Source: Phycisphaerales bacterium | Lineage (GTDB): Bacteria; Planctomycetota; Phycisphaerae; Phycisphaerales; UBA1924 | NCBI GenBank assembly: GCA_040221175.1 | Contig: JAVJVK010000019.1 | Coordinates: 1 to 64,000, forward strand | Reading direction: 5' to 3' | Length of the DNA stretch: 64,000 bases | Part shown: positions 8,394 to 17,646 of the stretch, in pieces | How positions within the stretch are numbered: position 1 is the stretch's first letter | Layout: each line of letters begins with the position of its first letter | Made by a program: the position numbers and the translations under genes | The notes under the pieces: model-generated | The model's input: the letters and a program-made list of their open reading frames with translations, nothing else | Told to the model about the DNA's origin: nothing | The model's database searches: none

Positions 8394-8968
8394 CGAGCCA
8401 CGCTGCGCTTGGCTTCGGCGAGGTACTTGGGCTCCTTACTCTCGTACAGCTTTGCTGCATCGCGCTGGGCGGCGGCCATGAGTTCGGTCTGGCGCTCGGC
8501 GGTCATGGGGATGACGTCGAACAGGCCGAGCACGCGGCCGTGCTGGATGTCGTAGGGCGTGACGTCCGAGAGGCGGAGCAAGCCGTCGATCTCGGGCAGC
8601 GTGACGCGATATCGGTTGACGCCGATCTGCTCGATGTCGGTGTGCTCGATTCTGGTCAGGTCGATCGAATACTGCTTCTCGAAATGGAAGATCATCGCGA
8701 CCTTGGCCTGGCTCAGCAGCAGCGGGGGCATCCACTGGAATCCGCGGGAAGCCGTGGCGATCTCCTTCACCATGACCTCCAGCCCGACGAGTCGGCCTAC
8801 CGAACGCACCCGCTCGGCCAGGACAATGGTCTGATCGACCTTTGGCGGCTCGGCCTGCTTGCGCTGGCGACTGACACGGTGGCGCCACACGATCAGCACG
8901 GCCGCAGCAAGCAAACCACCAGCGACGAACGTGACCGCGACGAGGCCCAGGATTTCAAGGATGCCCAT
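8276..8968 (-). CDS. DUF4230 domain protein, membrane-anchored
   Basis: A 230-residue protein with one N-terminal transmembrane helix (residues 5-28) and a cytosolic or periplasmic region resembling DUF4230. That family features a strand with an FHFEKQYSIDLTRI-type segment, a VTLPEI motif, and a C-terminal helical stretch ending in FDVKVEVVW. Function of the family is not established. The gene is convergent with the preceding zinc-ribbon gene and their 3' ends overlap by 118 bp. The membrane protein gene at 9021-9647 lies upstream on the same strand, 52 bp away, and may share its transcript. Confidence 0.7.
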   Translation of the reverse strand: MGILEILGLVAVTFVAGGLLAAAVLIVWRHRVSRQRKQAEPPKVDQTIVLAERVRSVGRLVGLEVMVKEIATASRGFQWMPPLLLSQAKVAMIFHFEKQYSIDLTRIEHTDIEQIGVNRYRVTLPEIDGLLRLSDVTPYDIQHGRVLGLFDVIPMTAERQTELMAAAQRDAAKLYESKEPKYLAEAKRSVARHLSSLLELFDVKVEVVWADDADEAAEVSLEPATAGSNS

Positions 8969-9020
8969 GCAATGTCCTTGGGAATGAAGAGCGAAGGGTT
9001 GCGTCGGCTCGCTGGCGTGG

Positions 9021-9647
9021 TCACGCGGGCGAGGTATTCTCGGACTTGCGCTCGTCCAAGGCCATCTCGAACGGCCGGATCATCAGGTGAATACCCGCGG
9101 CGGTGAGCACGACGAACACGATGAACAGCATCAATGCGGCTGCACTGGCTACGAAACCACCGGCATCGACCAAGGATTCCCGGATCGGTTGTGCAGGACC
9201 GATAAATCCGAGCGAAGCAATCCCGGCCCCTGCCGCGAGAAGCACGCCCCCGAGGATCACGCGGCGCCAGGCGTGCCCACGGCGACCCAGGACGAGGCAG
9301 GCTGCCCAAACGCCCAACAGAATGGCCAAGACCATGCGGACCCCGAGCATGGGCACCAGTATGCCCGAGCCGAGCGTGTTGCGCCCGGCCAGCGTGCTAA
9401 GGAATGCCGCCACGGCCAGGCAGCCGGCGGTGGTCGCCAAGGCCATTGGCAGGTTGTCACGGTGGAATCCGAGGCCGGCCAGCACGAGTACGAGCCCCGA
9501 GCCGAGCACGATGGGCTCGAACAACAGCAAGGGCCACACCAGATTGTCGACCGCGAAGAGCGCCAGGAACAAGCCGACGAGGGCCGATAACGCGAGGATT
9601 ACGCCGCCGGCAATGAAGAGCAGGTTGGCCTTGGTATTGCGTGTCAC
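9021..9647 (-). CDS. polytopic membrane protein, unknown
   Basis: A 208-residue, very hydrophobic protein with about six predicted helices, ending in a short charged tail (EMALDERKSENTSPA). I see no catalytic motif and no recognisable family. It starts divergently from fliD and is followed on the same strand by the DUF4230 gene. The start at 9647 (MTRNTKANLLF) gives a short basic N-terminus before the first helix, which is typical of an inner-membrane protein. Confidence 0.6.
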   Translation of the reverse strand: MTRNTKANLLFIAGGVILALSALVGLFLALFAVDNLVWPLLLFEPIVLGSGLVLVLAGLGFHRDNLPMALATTAGCLAVAAFLSTLAGRNTLGSGILVPMLGVRMVLAILLGVWAACLVLGRRGHAWRRVILGGVLLAAGAGIASLGFIGPAQPIRESLVDAGGFVASAAALMLFIVFVVLTAAGIHLMIRPFEMALDERKSENTSPA

Positions 9648-9733
9648 GGTTCCATTATCGGCAAGATCTGCCGGTCAATCCGGCCTGGCATCGGGCGTGG
9701 GGGAAATCGGATTCGATTTCCTGCTCCGCTCGG

Positions 9734-9741
9734 GCCGATAG
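9734..9741 (+). promoter_or_regulatory. GCCGATAG, possible sigma28-type -10 box before fliD
   Basis: GCCGATAG differs by one base from the flagellar sigma28 -10 consensus GCCGATAA and sits 52 nt upstream of the fliD start. The expected -35 region (TAAAGTTT) is not recognisable at the right distance, so this is only suggestive. Confidence 0.25.
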
Positions 9742-9792
9742 GCCCTTTGGTGGCAGCGGGGGAAGGTCCCTCGGCGGGCAAGGAGGTCTGCG

Positions 9793-12633
9793 ATGGGTGG
9801 CATCACTTCGGGCATCGGGCTGGCCAGCGGCCTGGATACCGCTTCGATCATCCAGCAGTTGCTTTCTTTAGAGGCCCGGCCGAAGCTGCTGGCCCAGCAG
9901 CGGCTGAGCAACATCAAGGTCCAGCAGAGCGCGTACCTGGACATCAACTCCCGTCTGCAGAATCTGCGCGGCCTCGTGAGTGGCCTGCGCACCCAGCCGG
10001 TGTTCGATGCCAAGAAGGCTTCCAGCAGCGATGAGTCGGTCTTGACGGCGACCGCGTCGGCCGGCGCGGCGCCCGGCTCGTACACATTCCTGGTCGATCG
10101 GCTGGTGAGCACCGAGCAATGGCTGACCCGCGGCTTTTCGTCGGCCGACGACGTGCCGGTCGGGGCAGAGGCCTTTACCTTCGAGGGAGCCGAGGCGCGC
10201 CTGGACACGGATACCGCGCTGGCCGACCTGAACGGCGGCAACGGCATCACGCGGGGCAAGATTCGAATCTCGGACGGCACCGATTCCGCGGAGATCGACC
10301 TGTCCAGGGCCGCGACCGTGAACGAGGTTCTCGACGCGATCAATGAGGCAGACATCGACGTGACGGCGTCGGTCCGAGGTGGCAAGTTCGTCCTCACGTC
10401 CGGGTCCGGCTCGGGCGGCGACATCTCGATCACGAACGTGGGCGAAGCAGAGGTTGCCGAGTCGTTGGGCCTGGCTGCCGGTGCCACCGTGTCGGGCGCC
10501 GAGCGAGCGGGCGCCAACGTGTATGGCCTGTCGGAGACGACCGCCCTCTCCGTACTGAACGACGGTCGCGGCGTGTTCGCCAATCAGATCATCGGCCAGA
10601 CGGCAGACTTCACGATCTCGGTGAATGGTGACGAACGCGACATCCGGCTGGGCGAACTCTACGATGCCGGCGGCGAACTCATCGAGGGCAAGGCCGTCAC
10701 GGTTGGCGATGCGCTCGGCCGCATGAACGACGCGCTCGACGGAACCGGCGTCGAGGCGCGCATCAATGCCGATGGCGATGGGTTCGAACTGTTCGACTCC
10801 ACGGGCACCGCCACGATCGAGATCTCGGAAGGCACGGGCCTGCTCGGTAGCGCTTTGGAAGACCTGGGCTTTACCGCGGGCACCACGGTGGGGTCTGTCG
10901 AGGGCGAGATGGTGCTCGCGGGGATGAACAGCACCCTGCTCTCGGGGTTGCGCGGGGCTGCGGCCGATCTTGGCGACGGCGTGCTGCAAGTTCGAGCGCG
11001 CGATGGCAGCGTCTTCAACGTGACCATCAGCGATCTTGATACCGACGTCAACGGGTTGCTCACGCAACTGCGAGATCAGATCGATCCGGCCAAGATCACG
11101 ATCGGGCTCGATGAGATGGGCACGGGCCTTACCTTTACCGACGTGTCGGGCGGCTCGGGTAATCTCTCGATCGTGGGTTCGGGAGGCGCGAGCGATACGG
11201 CCGTGGCGCTGGGCATCAGTACCGGCGCCAGCGGCGTTGCCGAGAGCGCGTTCACCGGCGATCGCATCCAGCGGCAGTACGTCGGCCTGAACACGCTGGT
11301 CTCGGACCTGAACAACGGTGACGGCATCGGCACCGGGAAGTTCCGCATCATCGACTCGACGGGCAAGGCGAGCGAGATCGAGATCACCAGCGACGTCAAG
11401 AGTGTTGCCGATCTGCTCCGCACCGTGAACTCGGCCATCGAAGGTGACGACGTCTCGATCCGCATCAACGACAACGGCGATGGATTCGTCGTCGAGGATG
11501 CGGCGGGCGGGGCTTCCAAGCTGCTGATCGAGGACGTATCCGGACTCGTGGCCTCCTCGCTGCGCATCGAAGGTGAGGCCGAAGACGCGGGAGACAATCG
11601 CATCGTGGGCAGCTACGAAACCCGCATCGAGTTCGAGGCCGACGACACGCTGCGCGACGTGATGCGGAAGATCAACGAGGCCGGCGTCGGCGTGACGGCA
11701 TCGATCCTCAACGAGGGCGTGGGTGCGAATCCATTCCGCTTGAGCCTGACGGGCCGCGATGCCGGCGTGGCGGGCCGAACGTTGATCAACACGGGCGACT
11801 TCGATCTGGGCTTGTCCCAATTGCAGGAGGGCGCTGACGCGAAGGCGTTCTTCGGCTCGACCGACCCGGCCAAGGCGGTGCTGTTCACCAGTTCGTCGAA
11901 CACCGTGACCGACGTGTTCGAGGGGCTCACGCTGAACTTGCAAGGGGCCAGTGAGTCGGCGGTCACCATCAACGTGGCCGCGGATCGCGGCGAGTTGGAG
12001 ACCAAGATCGACGAGTTCGTGACGGCGTTCAACGAGACGCTCGATCGCATCGACTTCCAGACCCGCTACGACCAGGAAACCGAGGCCCGCGGGCCATTGC
12101 TTGGCGACAGCACGCTACTGGGCCTCAAGAACGCAATGGTCAACACCATCCTCGGCCCTCCGCTGAACGTCTCTGGCCGCTACACCAACCTCAGCCAGGT
12201 TGGCATCAGCATCGGCGAGGGTGGCCGGCTGGAACTGGACAAGGAAAAGCTGCAAGAAGCCATCGAGACCGATCCGCAGGCCGTCGAGGATCTGTTGATC
12301 AATCGAGAGATTGATCAGTCCGGCGGCACGCGGACCCTGGGCGAAGGCATCACCGTGACGGATCCATCCGCTCGGGAGACTTTCTCGTCGCTGGGCGTGT
12401 TCGCCCGGATCGAGGAACTCAGCCGGACATACATCGACTCGGTCGACGGTGTGCTGACGGCCCGGGGGCGAGCGCTTGACAACCAGGTCCAGTTGCAGGA
12501 AGATCGCATCTCTTTCTTCGATCAGAAGCTGGCCGACAAGCGCACCCGTCTTGAGCGTGAGTTTGCGTCACTGGAAACCATCATAAGTAATTTCCAGGCC
12601 CAACAGGCGGCGCTGGCTTCTTTGACGGGATAG
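9793..12633 (+). CDS. fliD: flagellar filament cap protein FliD, enlarged
   Basis: Caps the flagellar filament and guides flagellin assembly outside the cell. The N-terminus (GITSGIGLASGLDTASIIQQLL) and the following helix are the FliD N-domain. The C-terminus ends in a long helix (residues ~865-940: SLGVFARIEELSRTYIDS onward) as in other FliD proteins. The start has a strong AAGGAGGT 5 nt upstream. At 946 residues it is about twice the usual 450-500. The extra length consists of several flagellin hook-IN-like repeats of the form GxFRIxDSTGxxxxIEI followed by a helix and VxIRINxNGDGFxVxD (near residues 140-210, 275-345, 385-460, 500-580 and 605-660). fliS follows 47 bp later. Confidence 0.9.
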   Translation: MGGITSGIGLASGLDTASIIQQLLSLEARPKLLAQQRLSNIKVQQSAYLDINSRLQNLRGLVSGLRTQPVFDAKKASSSDESVLTATASAGAAPGSYTFLVDRLVSTEQWLTRGFSSADDVPVGAEAFTFEGAEARLDTDTALADLNGGNGITRGKIRISDGTDSAEIDLSRAATVNEVLDAINEADIDVTASVRGGKFVLTSGSGSGGDISITNVGEAEVAESLGLAAGATVSGAERAGANVYGLSETTALSVLNDGRGVFANQIIGQTADFTISVNGDERDIRLGELYDAGGELIEGKAVTVGDALGRMNDALDGTGVEARINADGDGFELFDSTGTATIEISEGTGLLGSALEDLGFTAGTTVGSVEGEMVLAGMNSTLLSGLRGAAADLGDGVLQVRARDGSVFNVTISDLDTDVNGLLTQLRDQIDPAKITIGLDEMGTGLTFTDVSGGSGNLSIVGSGGASDTAVALGISTGASGVAESAFTGDRIQRQYVGLNTLVSDLNNGDGIGTGKFRIIDSTGKASEIEITSDVKSVADLLRTVNSAIEGDDVSIRINDNGDGFVVEDAAGGASKLLIEDVSGLVASSLRIEGEAEDAGDNRIVGSYETRIEFEADDTLRDVMRKINEAGVGVTASILNEGVGANPFRLSLTGRDAGVAGRTLINTGDFDLGLSQLQEGADAKAFFGSTDPAKAVLFTSSSNTVTDVFEGLTLNLQGASESAVTINVAADRGELETKIDEFVTAFNETLDRIDFQTRYDQETEARGPLLGDSTLLGLKNAMVNTILGPPLNVSGRYTNLSQVGISIGEGGRLELDKEKLQEAIETDPQAVEDLLINREIDQSGGTRTLGEGITVTDPSARETFSSLGVFARIEELSRTYIDSVDGVLTARGRALDNQVQLQEDRISFFDQKLADKRTRLEREFASLETIISNFQAQQAALASLTG

Positions 12634-12680
12634 CGACATTTCGGCTCAACCCGTTCGCGGGAAACGTCGATTGGAGAGTC

Positions 12681-13151
12681 ATGCCACCTGAATCGGCCAT
12701 GTCATACTTGCGTTCCCAGGTCATGAGCGCCTCGCCCGCCGAGTTGCGCCTGCTTCTGCTCGACGGCGCCATCCGTTTTGGCTACCAGGGCAAGCAGGGC
12801 CTGATCGATAAGAACTTCGAGCAAAGCTACGAGGGCATCAGCCAGTGCCGGGCGATCATCACCGAGTTGGCGGTGGGGGTCAATCGCCAGGTTGACCCGG
12901 ACCTGTGCGATCGCGTCACCAGCGTTTTCATGTTCATGTTCGGCGAGCTCACGCAGGCAAGCATGGAGAAGGACCCCGATCGAGTACAGGGCGTGATCGA
13001 CCTGCTCGAATTCGAGCGAGAGACCTGGAAACTGGCGATGGACCGGGTTAAGCAAGACAAGGCCGGCGTACCCGCCGCGCAGCAAGGCGCCCAGCATCAG
13101 CCTGCTTCAAGCGTCGAGTCTCAGCCCAGGTCGCTCAGCGTGCAGGCGTAG
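12681..13151 (+). CDS. fliS: flagellar export chaperone FliS
   Basis: A small helical cytosolic chaperone that binds flagellin and delivers it to the flagellar export gate. The 156-residue protein has the family's YLRSQVMSASPAELRLLLLDGAIRF opening, which is the most conserved FliS segment, followed by four-helix-bundle amphipathic stretches (IITELAVGV, DRVTSVFMFMFGEL, VIDLLEFERETW). A GGAGAG lies just upstream of the start. It follows fliD as in many flagellar operons. The C-terminal 30 residues are low in complexity and the last 17 bp overlap the convergent holB. Confidence 0.92.
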   Translation: MPPESAMSYLRSQVMSASPAELRLLLLDGAIRFGYQGKQGLIDKNFEQSYEGISQCRAIITELAVGVNRQVDPDLCDRVTSVFMFMFGELTQASMEKDPDRVQGVIDLLEFERETWKLAMDRVKQDKAGVPAAQQGAQHQPASSVESQPRSLSVQA

Positions 13152-14223
13152 GCCCGGCCTCTGCCAGGCGCTCGGCGAGCACCTCGTACGCAAACTTCGG
13201 TTGCACGTCGCGGCCCAGCAGGCCCGAGCATGCCGTGATGGCCTCGAGCGCTTCGGGGCCCACCTGTTCGTTGCGCAGGAGCCTCCGCGCCCATGTTGCG
13301 ATGATGCCCAGGGCAAGGCCGTGGGCGGTGCGGTTGGCTGCGTCCTTGCTGGCGGCGGGGTTGGCCTTTACCCATGCCTCGGACCAGTCGCTGGCGAGCT
13401 TGGCGCAGGCTTCGGCCAGGGATCCGTCGTCGCGGCCGGCAAGTGCAGCCTCGGCTAGGGGCTTCAGGGTCTCGAACCATGTCGTCACGCCCGTATTCAA
13501 CATAAGCTCGGCCAAGCCCGGGGAGCCATCGGCCAGGTAGAGCACGCTCGAGCGCTCGGCATCGCCGATGGCCCCCCGGCGAGCGAGCCAGGCCTGCATG
13601 GCGTCGTTGTCGACCGGTCCAATGCGCAAGCGCTGGCAGCGGCTGTGGATGGTGGGCAGCAGGTCGTGGGGGCGATCGGCGACCAAGATGATGACCGTTC
13701 GGGGCGGTGGCTCTTCGAGCGTCTTGAGCAAGTGGTTCTGGCCCTCGCGGGCGAGCAGGTGGGCCTCGTCGATGACGCAGACCTTGGCTGCCAGGCCGCC
13801 CGGCAGGCTCGAAGTGCGGGCGACGGCGGGGTCGAAAAACTCGCGGAGCAGATCGATGGAGATGTTCCGCTGCTTCTTGTCGCGGAGTTCGGCTTCCTCG
13901 CTGTAGCTGGCGAGTTCCTTCGAGATCAGCGTCAGATCGGGGTGGGCGCCGCTCTGGAGCAGGTCCTGGGCTTCCTCGCGCTCGGGGCCCGACTCGGGCG
14001 TCAGCAGGGCGGCGCCGAAGGCCAGAGCGAGCGTGCGCTTGCCCACGCCGGGCGGGCCCTGGAACATCCACGCGTGGGGCACGCGGCCGGCCGCCAGGGT
14101 CTTTCGAAGGAAGCCGACCGCCTCGTCCTGTCCCAGCACGTCGTCGAGCGAGCCGGCGGCCACCGCCCGCTCGGGCAGCGGATCGGGCTCACGGGTCGCG
14201 GCTTTGCGGGTGCGTTTGGCCAT
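13135..14223 (-). CDS. holB: DNA polymerase III delta-prime subunit
   Basis: Clamp-loader subunit that helps place the sliding clamp on DNA. The 362-residue AAA+ protein has a nucleotide-fold domain with GPPGVGKRT at residues 56-64, CVIDEAHLLA (Walker B/DExx-like), LLKTLEEPPPRTVIILV, and the sensor SRCQRLRI, all typical of DnaX/HolB proteins. The Walker A has Arg after the invariant Lys (GKRT instead of GKT/S); delta-prime subunits commonly have degenerate P-loops, so loss of ATP hydrolysis here is not a sign of decay. It converges on fliS with a 17-bp overlap. Confidence 0.85.
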   Translation of the reverse strand: MAKRTRKAATREPDPLPERAVAAGSLDDVLGQDEAVGFLRKTLAAGRVPHAWMFQGPPGVGKRTLALAFGAALLTPESGPEREEAQDLLQSGAHPDLTLISKELASYSEEAELRDKKQRNISIDLLREFFDPAVARTSSLPGGLAAKVCVIDEAHLLAREGQNHLLKTLEEPPPRTVIILVADRPHDLLPTIHSRCQRLRIGPVDNDAMQAWLARRGAIGDAERSSVLYLADGSPGLAELMLNTGVTTWFETLKPLAEAALAGRDDGSLAEACAKLASDWSEAWVKANPAASKDAANRTAHGLALGIIATWARRLLRNEQVGPEALEAITACSGLLGRDVQPKFAYEVLAERLAEAGPTPAR

Positions 14224-14254
14224 GCCGGGGCGAGGCTAGGCCGCGATGCAACGG

Positions 14255-15667
14255 TCAGGTGCTGCGCAGCCGATTACGGCCGTTGAGCGCTGCCACCTTG
14301 TAGCACTCGGCCAACGTGGGGTAGTTGAAGACCGTGTGGATGAAGTAGTCCAGCGTGCCGCCCAGGGCCATAACGGCCTGGCCGATGTGGACGATCTCGG
14401 TGGCCCCCGCGCCGATGACGTGGACGCCCAGGATGTGCTGGGTCTCCTGGTGGATCAGCAGCTTGAGCATGCCCAACTCGTCGCCCAACAGCTGGCCGCG
14501 GGCGATCTCGTCGTACTGGGCCACGCCCGACTCGAAGGGGATGTTCTGCTCGGTCAGTTCCTGCTCGGTCTTGCCCACCATCGAGATCTCGGGGATGGCG
14601 TACACGCCGTAGGGCAGGGTCTTGCTGTGCTCGGGAAGTTGCAGGCCAAACATGTGGCACGCGGCGTGGCGGCCCTGCTCCATGCTCGTGCTCGCCAAGG
14701 CGGGAAAGCCGACCACGTCGCCTGCTGCGTAGATGTGCTCGACGGCGGTTTGGTAATGCTCGTTGACCTCGATGCGGCCGCGCTTGTCGGCGGAAAGCCC
14801 GGCGGCCTGCAGATTGAGCGATTCGGTGGCGCCCTGGCGGCCCACGCAATACAGCAGGCAGTCTGCCCGCAGGGTCTTGCCGCTCTCGAGATATACCTCG
14901 GCCATCTGATCATTGCCGCTGCGGGCCAGGTCGGGTGGATCGATGACCGAGATGCTGACGGCCTTCTCACCCAGGCGCAGGGTCATGCCGCGCTTGCGCA
15001 GGTGGAACTGCAGGGCCTCGGTGATTTCCTTGTCGACGAAGCCCAGCAGTTCATTGCGGCCCTCGATGAGCGTGACACGCACGCCCAGGGCGGTGAGCAT
15101 CGAGGCGTATTCGGTGCCGATGACGCCGCCGCCGATGACGATCATGGTCGCCGGCAGGTATTCCAGCCGCAGGAGTTCGTCGCTGGTGATGACGTTCTGG
15201 CCGTCGAAAGGGATGTCGCTGGGGCGGGCCGGGCTGGCGCCGGTGGCGATCATGACCTTGTCGGCCTTGATCTCCGACACGTTGGCTCCCGCGACGCGGA
15301 TGGTGTGACCGTCGATGAAGGACGCCTCGCCGTAGGCAACGTCGATGCCGTTGGAGGCGAAGTGCCCTGCAATCTTGGCGACCTCGTGGCGGATGACCTT
15401 GTTCGCCGCCTCGAGCAAACCCGCGAAGGACTGGCTGCGGGCCGACATGAAGTCCCGCTCGGTGGGCAGCAGGCTCTTGTTGCCGCTGGTGCCCAGGATG
15501 GCCTCGCGCAGCGCCTTGCTGGGGATCGTGCCGGTATTGACCGCAACGCCGCCGACCTCGCGGAAACGCTCGATCACGCACACGCGCTTGCCGACCTTGG
15601 CCGACTGGATCGCCGCCCGCTGGCCGGCGGGACCGCTGCCGATGACGCAAAGGTCGTAGGTGCCCAT
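14255..15667 (-). CDS. sthA: Si-specific (soluble) NAD(P)+ transhydrogenase
   Basis: A cytosolic flavoprotein that interconverts NADPH and NADH. The 470-residue length matches SthA. The N-terminus CVIGSGPAGQRAAIQSAKVG is an FAD dinucleotide fold and VIGGGVIGTEYASMLTALGVRVTLIE is the NAD(P) fold. The segment GGVAVNTGTIPSKALREAI aligns with the redox-active site of dihydrolipoamide dehydrogenases but has neither cysteine of the disulfide. Its length, TIPSKALR motif and C-terminus support SthA rather than Lpd. The start at 15667 (MGTYDLCVIG) is the natural one for the fold; the longer open frame upstream is antisense to pgk. Confidence 0.88.
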   Translation of the reverse strand: MGTYDLCVIGSGPAGQRAAIQSAKVGKRVCVIERFREVGGVAVNTGTIPSKALREAILGTSGNKSLLPTERDFMSARSQSFAGLLEAANKVIRHEVAKIAGHFASNGIDVAYGEASFIDGHTIRVAGANVSEIKADKVMIATGASPARPSDIPFDGQNVITSDELLRLEYLPATMIVIGGGVIGTEYASMLTALGVRVTLIEGRNELLGFVDKEITEALQFHLRKRGMTLRLGEKAVSISVIDPPDLARSGNDQMAEVYLESGKTLRADCLLYCVGRQGATESLNLQAAGLSADKRGRIEVNEHYQTAVEHIYAAGDVVGFPALASTSMEQGRHAACHMFGLQLPEHSKTLPYGVYAIPEISMVGKTEQELTEQNIPFESGVAQYDEIARGQLLGDELGMLKLLIHQETQHILGVHVIGAGATEIVHIGQAVMALGGTLDYFIHTVFNYPTLAECYKVAALNGRNRLRST

Positions 15668-15720
15668 GTCTGCTGCTTCCCGATGCTGCCGTCGGGATTG
15701 ATGAGAGCCCGGCCGGCGTG

Positions 15721-16926
15721 TCAGTCGTTGGTCGCGTCGAGGATCTCGATCGCCTCGAATCGCTTGCCTTCGAGCATCTCCACCGAGGCGCCGCCACCGG
15801 TGGACACATGGGTGATATCGGTCGCAAGGCCCATCGAATCCAGCGCGGCTGCAGAATCTCCGCCGCCCACGATGGTGGTGGCCCCCGCCCTGGTCGCCTC
15901 GACCAAGGCCTGGGCTACGGTGCGAGTGCCCCCGTCGGCCCCGGGCCACTCGAAGATGCCCATGGGACCATTCCACAGGACCGACTTGGCGCCCGCGATC
16001 CGATCGGCGTACATCCTGGCGGTCTTGGGTCCGATATCGACCGCGACGGCTTGATCGGGGATGCGTTCTTCCGCACGGGTAGGGGCCCCGTGGTCAAACT
16101 TGTCGGCCACCATGTGATCGATGGGCAGGAGCAGGTCGACGCTGGCTGCCTTGGCCGCCGCCATGGCGCGCTCGGCCGTCGAGACGTGGTCTTCTTCGAC
16201 CAGGCTCGTGCCGGTGGGCTCGCCCTTGGCGCGCATGAACGTGTAGGCCATGGCGCCGCCGATGAGCATCGCGTCGCACTTGGGCAGCAGGTGCTCGATG
16301 GCGCCGATCTTTGATGAGACTTTGGCGCCGCCGAGGATCACCACCATCGGCTTCTTTGGATTCGCGACGGCGTCGCTCAGGAACTCGATCTCCTTCTCGA
16401 CCAGCAGGCCGGCGACGCGTGGCTTGCCCTCCATGGTCCGGGGTACGGCGACCATCGAGGCGTCGGCACGGTGGCAGGTGCCGAAGGCGTCGTTGACGTA
16501 GAGGTCGCCGTATGCCGCGAGTTTCTGAGCGAAGTCCGCGTCGCCGGTCTTCTCGGCCTTGTGGAAGCGCAGGTTCTCAAGCAGCACCACGTCGCCGGGC
16601 TTCATGGCCTTGACGGCCTTGGTCGCATCGTCGTCGACGCAGTCCTTCGACGGGAACTGCACGTCGATGCCGAGCAACCCCGAAAGATGCTTGGCCACCG
16701 GTTCGAGGCTGAACTCGGCTTCGTAGCCCTCGCCCTTGGGCCGGCCCATGTGGCTCATGAGCACGACGCTGCCGCCACGATCCAGCACGCTCTTGATCGT
16801 CGGAATCGCCGAGCGGATGCGACGGTCGTCGGCAATGTCGCCACCGTCCATCGGTACGTTGAAGTCCACGCGGACAAGCGCCCGCTTGTTTTCGACGGGG
16901 GTCTGGGCAATGGTCCGCGTTGGCAT
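15721..16926 (-). CDS. pgk: phosphoglycerate kinase
   Basis: Glycolytic ATP-forming enzyme converting 1,3-bisphosphoglycerate to 3-phosphoglycerate. At 401 residues it is full length and shows RVDFNVP, LMSHMGRPKG, ENLRFHKAE, VILGGAKVSSKI, LWNGPMGIFEW and GGGDSAAAL in order, with the C-terminal HVSTGGGASVEMLEGK hinge. It begins 36 bp after atpH on the same strand, so it appears to sit in the F0 transcript where atpA would normally be found; sthA follows 53 bp later. Confidence 0.97.
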   Translation of the reverse strand: MPTRTIAQTPVENKRALVRVDFNVPMDGGDIADDRRIRSAIPTIKSVLDRGGSVVLMSHMGRPKGEGYEAEFSLEPVAKHLSGLLGIDVQFPSKDCVDDDATKAVKAMKPGDVVLLENLRFHKAEKTGDADFAQKLAAYGDLYVNDAFGTCHRADASMVAVPRTMEGKPRVAGLLVEKEIEFLSDAVANPKKPMVVILGGAKVSSKIGAIEHLLPKCDAMLIGGAMAYTFMRAKGEPTGTSLVEEDHVSTAERAMAAAKAASVDLLLPIDHMVADKFDHGAPTRAEERIPDQAVAVDIGPKTARMYADRIAGAKSVLWNGPMGIFEWPGADGGTRTVAQALVEATRAGATTIVGGGDSAAALDSMGLATDITHVSTGGGASVEMLEGKRFEAIEILDATND

Positions 16927-16962
16927 GGAAGTGCATCCCTTCTGGAGGGAATGAGTCTGGAA

Positions 16963-17604
16963 TCAGGCGTCGGGGACGTCCGAACTGGTGCTCGCCTGGG
17001 CGTCGATCATCTCACCGACGCGAGCACGGATGCGGGCGGCGCCTTCGTGCCCGAGTTGGTCGCGCAAGCGTCGAACACGCGCCGCGATCGAGCCGTCCAC
17101 GAGCTGATCGCCGAACCGCAGCTTCAGGCCGCCGATCATGGCCGGATCGCTGCGGTGGTGGGCCACCACGTCCTTGCCCAGGGCCGAGGCAAGCCGCTCG
17201 CGGATGGCATCCAGGTCGGCCGAACTGATGGGTCCGGCGGTGTGGACGTCAACTTCGAGGCGGCCAAAGGCTTCCTGAGCCTTATCGTGGAAGGCCTTGA
17301 CCATCCCCGGCAGACGGCCGAGGCGGTCCTTGTCGTTGAGCACGAGCAGAAAGGTAAGAGTTCGGCTGGAGACTTTACCCTCGAAGACCTTCTTGAGCGA
17401 TGCGGCGCGATCGCTGGTGGACAGCACCCGAGAGGCCAGGAACTCGTTGAAGGCCGGGTCCTTGTGGGCCATATCGAGGATGGCCTCGAGCTCGTCGAGT
17501 GTTTCCTGGACGGCCTGGTCGCCGCCGCTCTTGTGGCACACCTCGAACAGGCTGGTGGCGTAAATGTCCGACAGCGCGTCGGGCGGTGTTTCAAGCAGTG
17601 GCAT
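16963..17604 (-). CDS. atpH: ATP synthase F1 delta subunit
   Basis: Peripheral-stalk subunit that clamps F1 to the b subunits. The 213-residue protein begins with the helical N-domain (DALSDIYATSLFEVCH, ILDMAHKDPAFNEFLAS) and has the family's LLVLNDKDRLGRLPGMVKAF segment and the C-terminal IGGLKLRFGDQLVDGSIAARVRRLRDQL. Slightly longer than E. coli delta (177) through an acidic/serine-rich C-terminal tail. It lies 42 bp after atpF and is the last ATP synthase gene in this run. Confidence 0.92.
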   Translation of the reverse strand: MPLLETPPDALSDIYATSLFEVCHKSGGDQAVQETLDELEAILDMAHKDPAFNEFLASRVLSTSDRAASLKKVFEGKVSSRTLTFLLVLNDKDRLGRLPGMVKAFHDKAQEAFGRLEVDVHTAGPISSADLDAIRERLASALGKDVVAHHRSDPAMIGGLKLRFGDQLVDGSIAARVRRLRDQLGHEGAARIRARVGEMIDAQASTSSDVPDA

Positions 17605-17646
17605 GCCGTGGGTACTCCCGGAATGGCGCCAGAACGGAAAACGATG

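Noticed and set aside
13135-13151. fliS/holB 3' overlap as a functional antisense element
   Set aside because: A 17-bp convergent overlap is common in compact genomes and needs no special explanation.
14080-14100. HolB Walker A with GKRT as a decayed gene
   Set aside because: Delta-prime clamp-loader subunits often have non-functional P-loops, so this is normal for the family.
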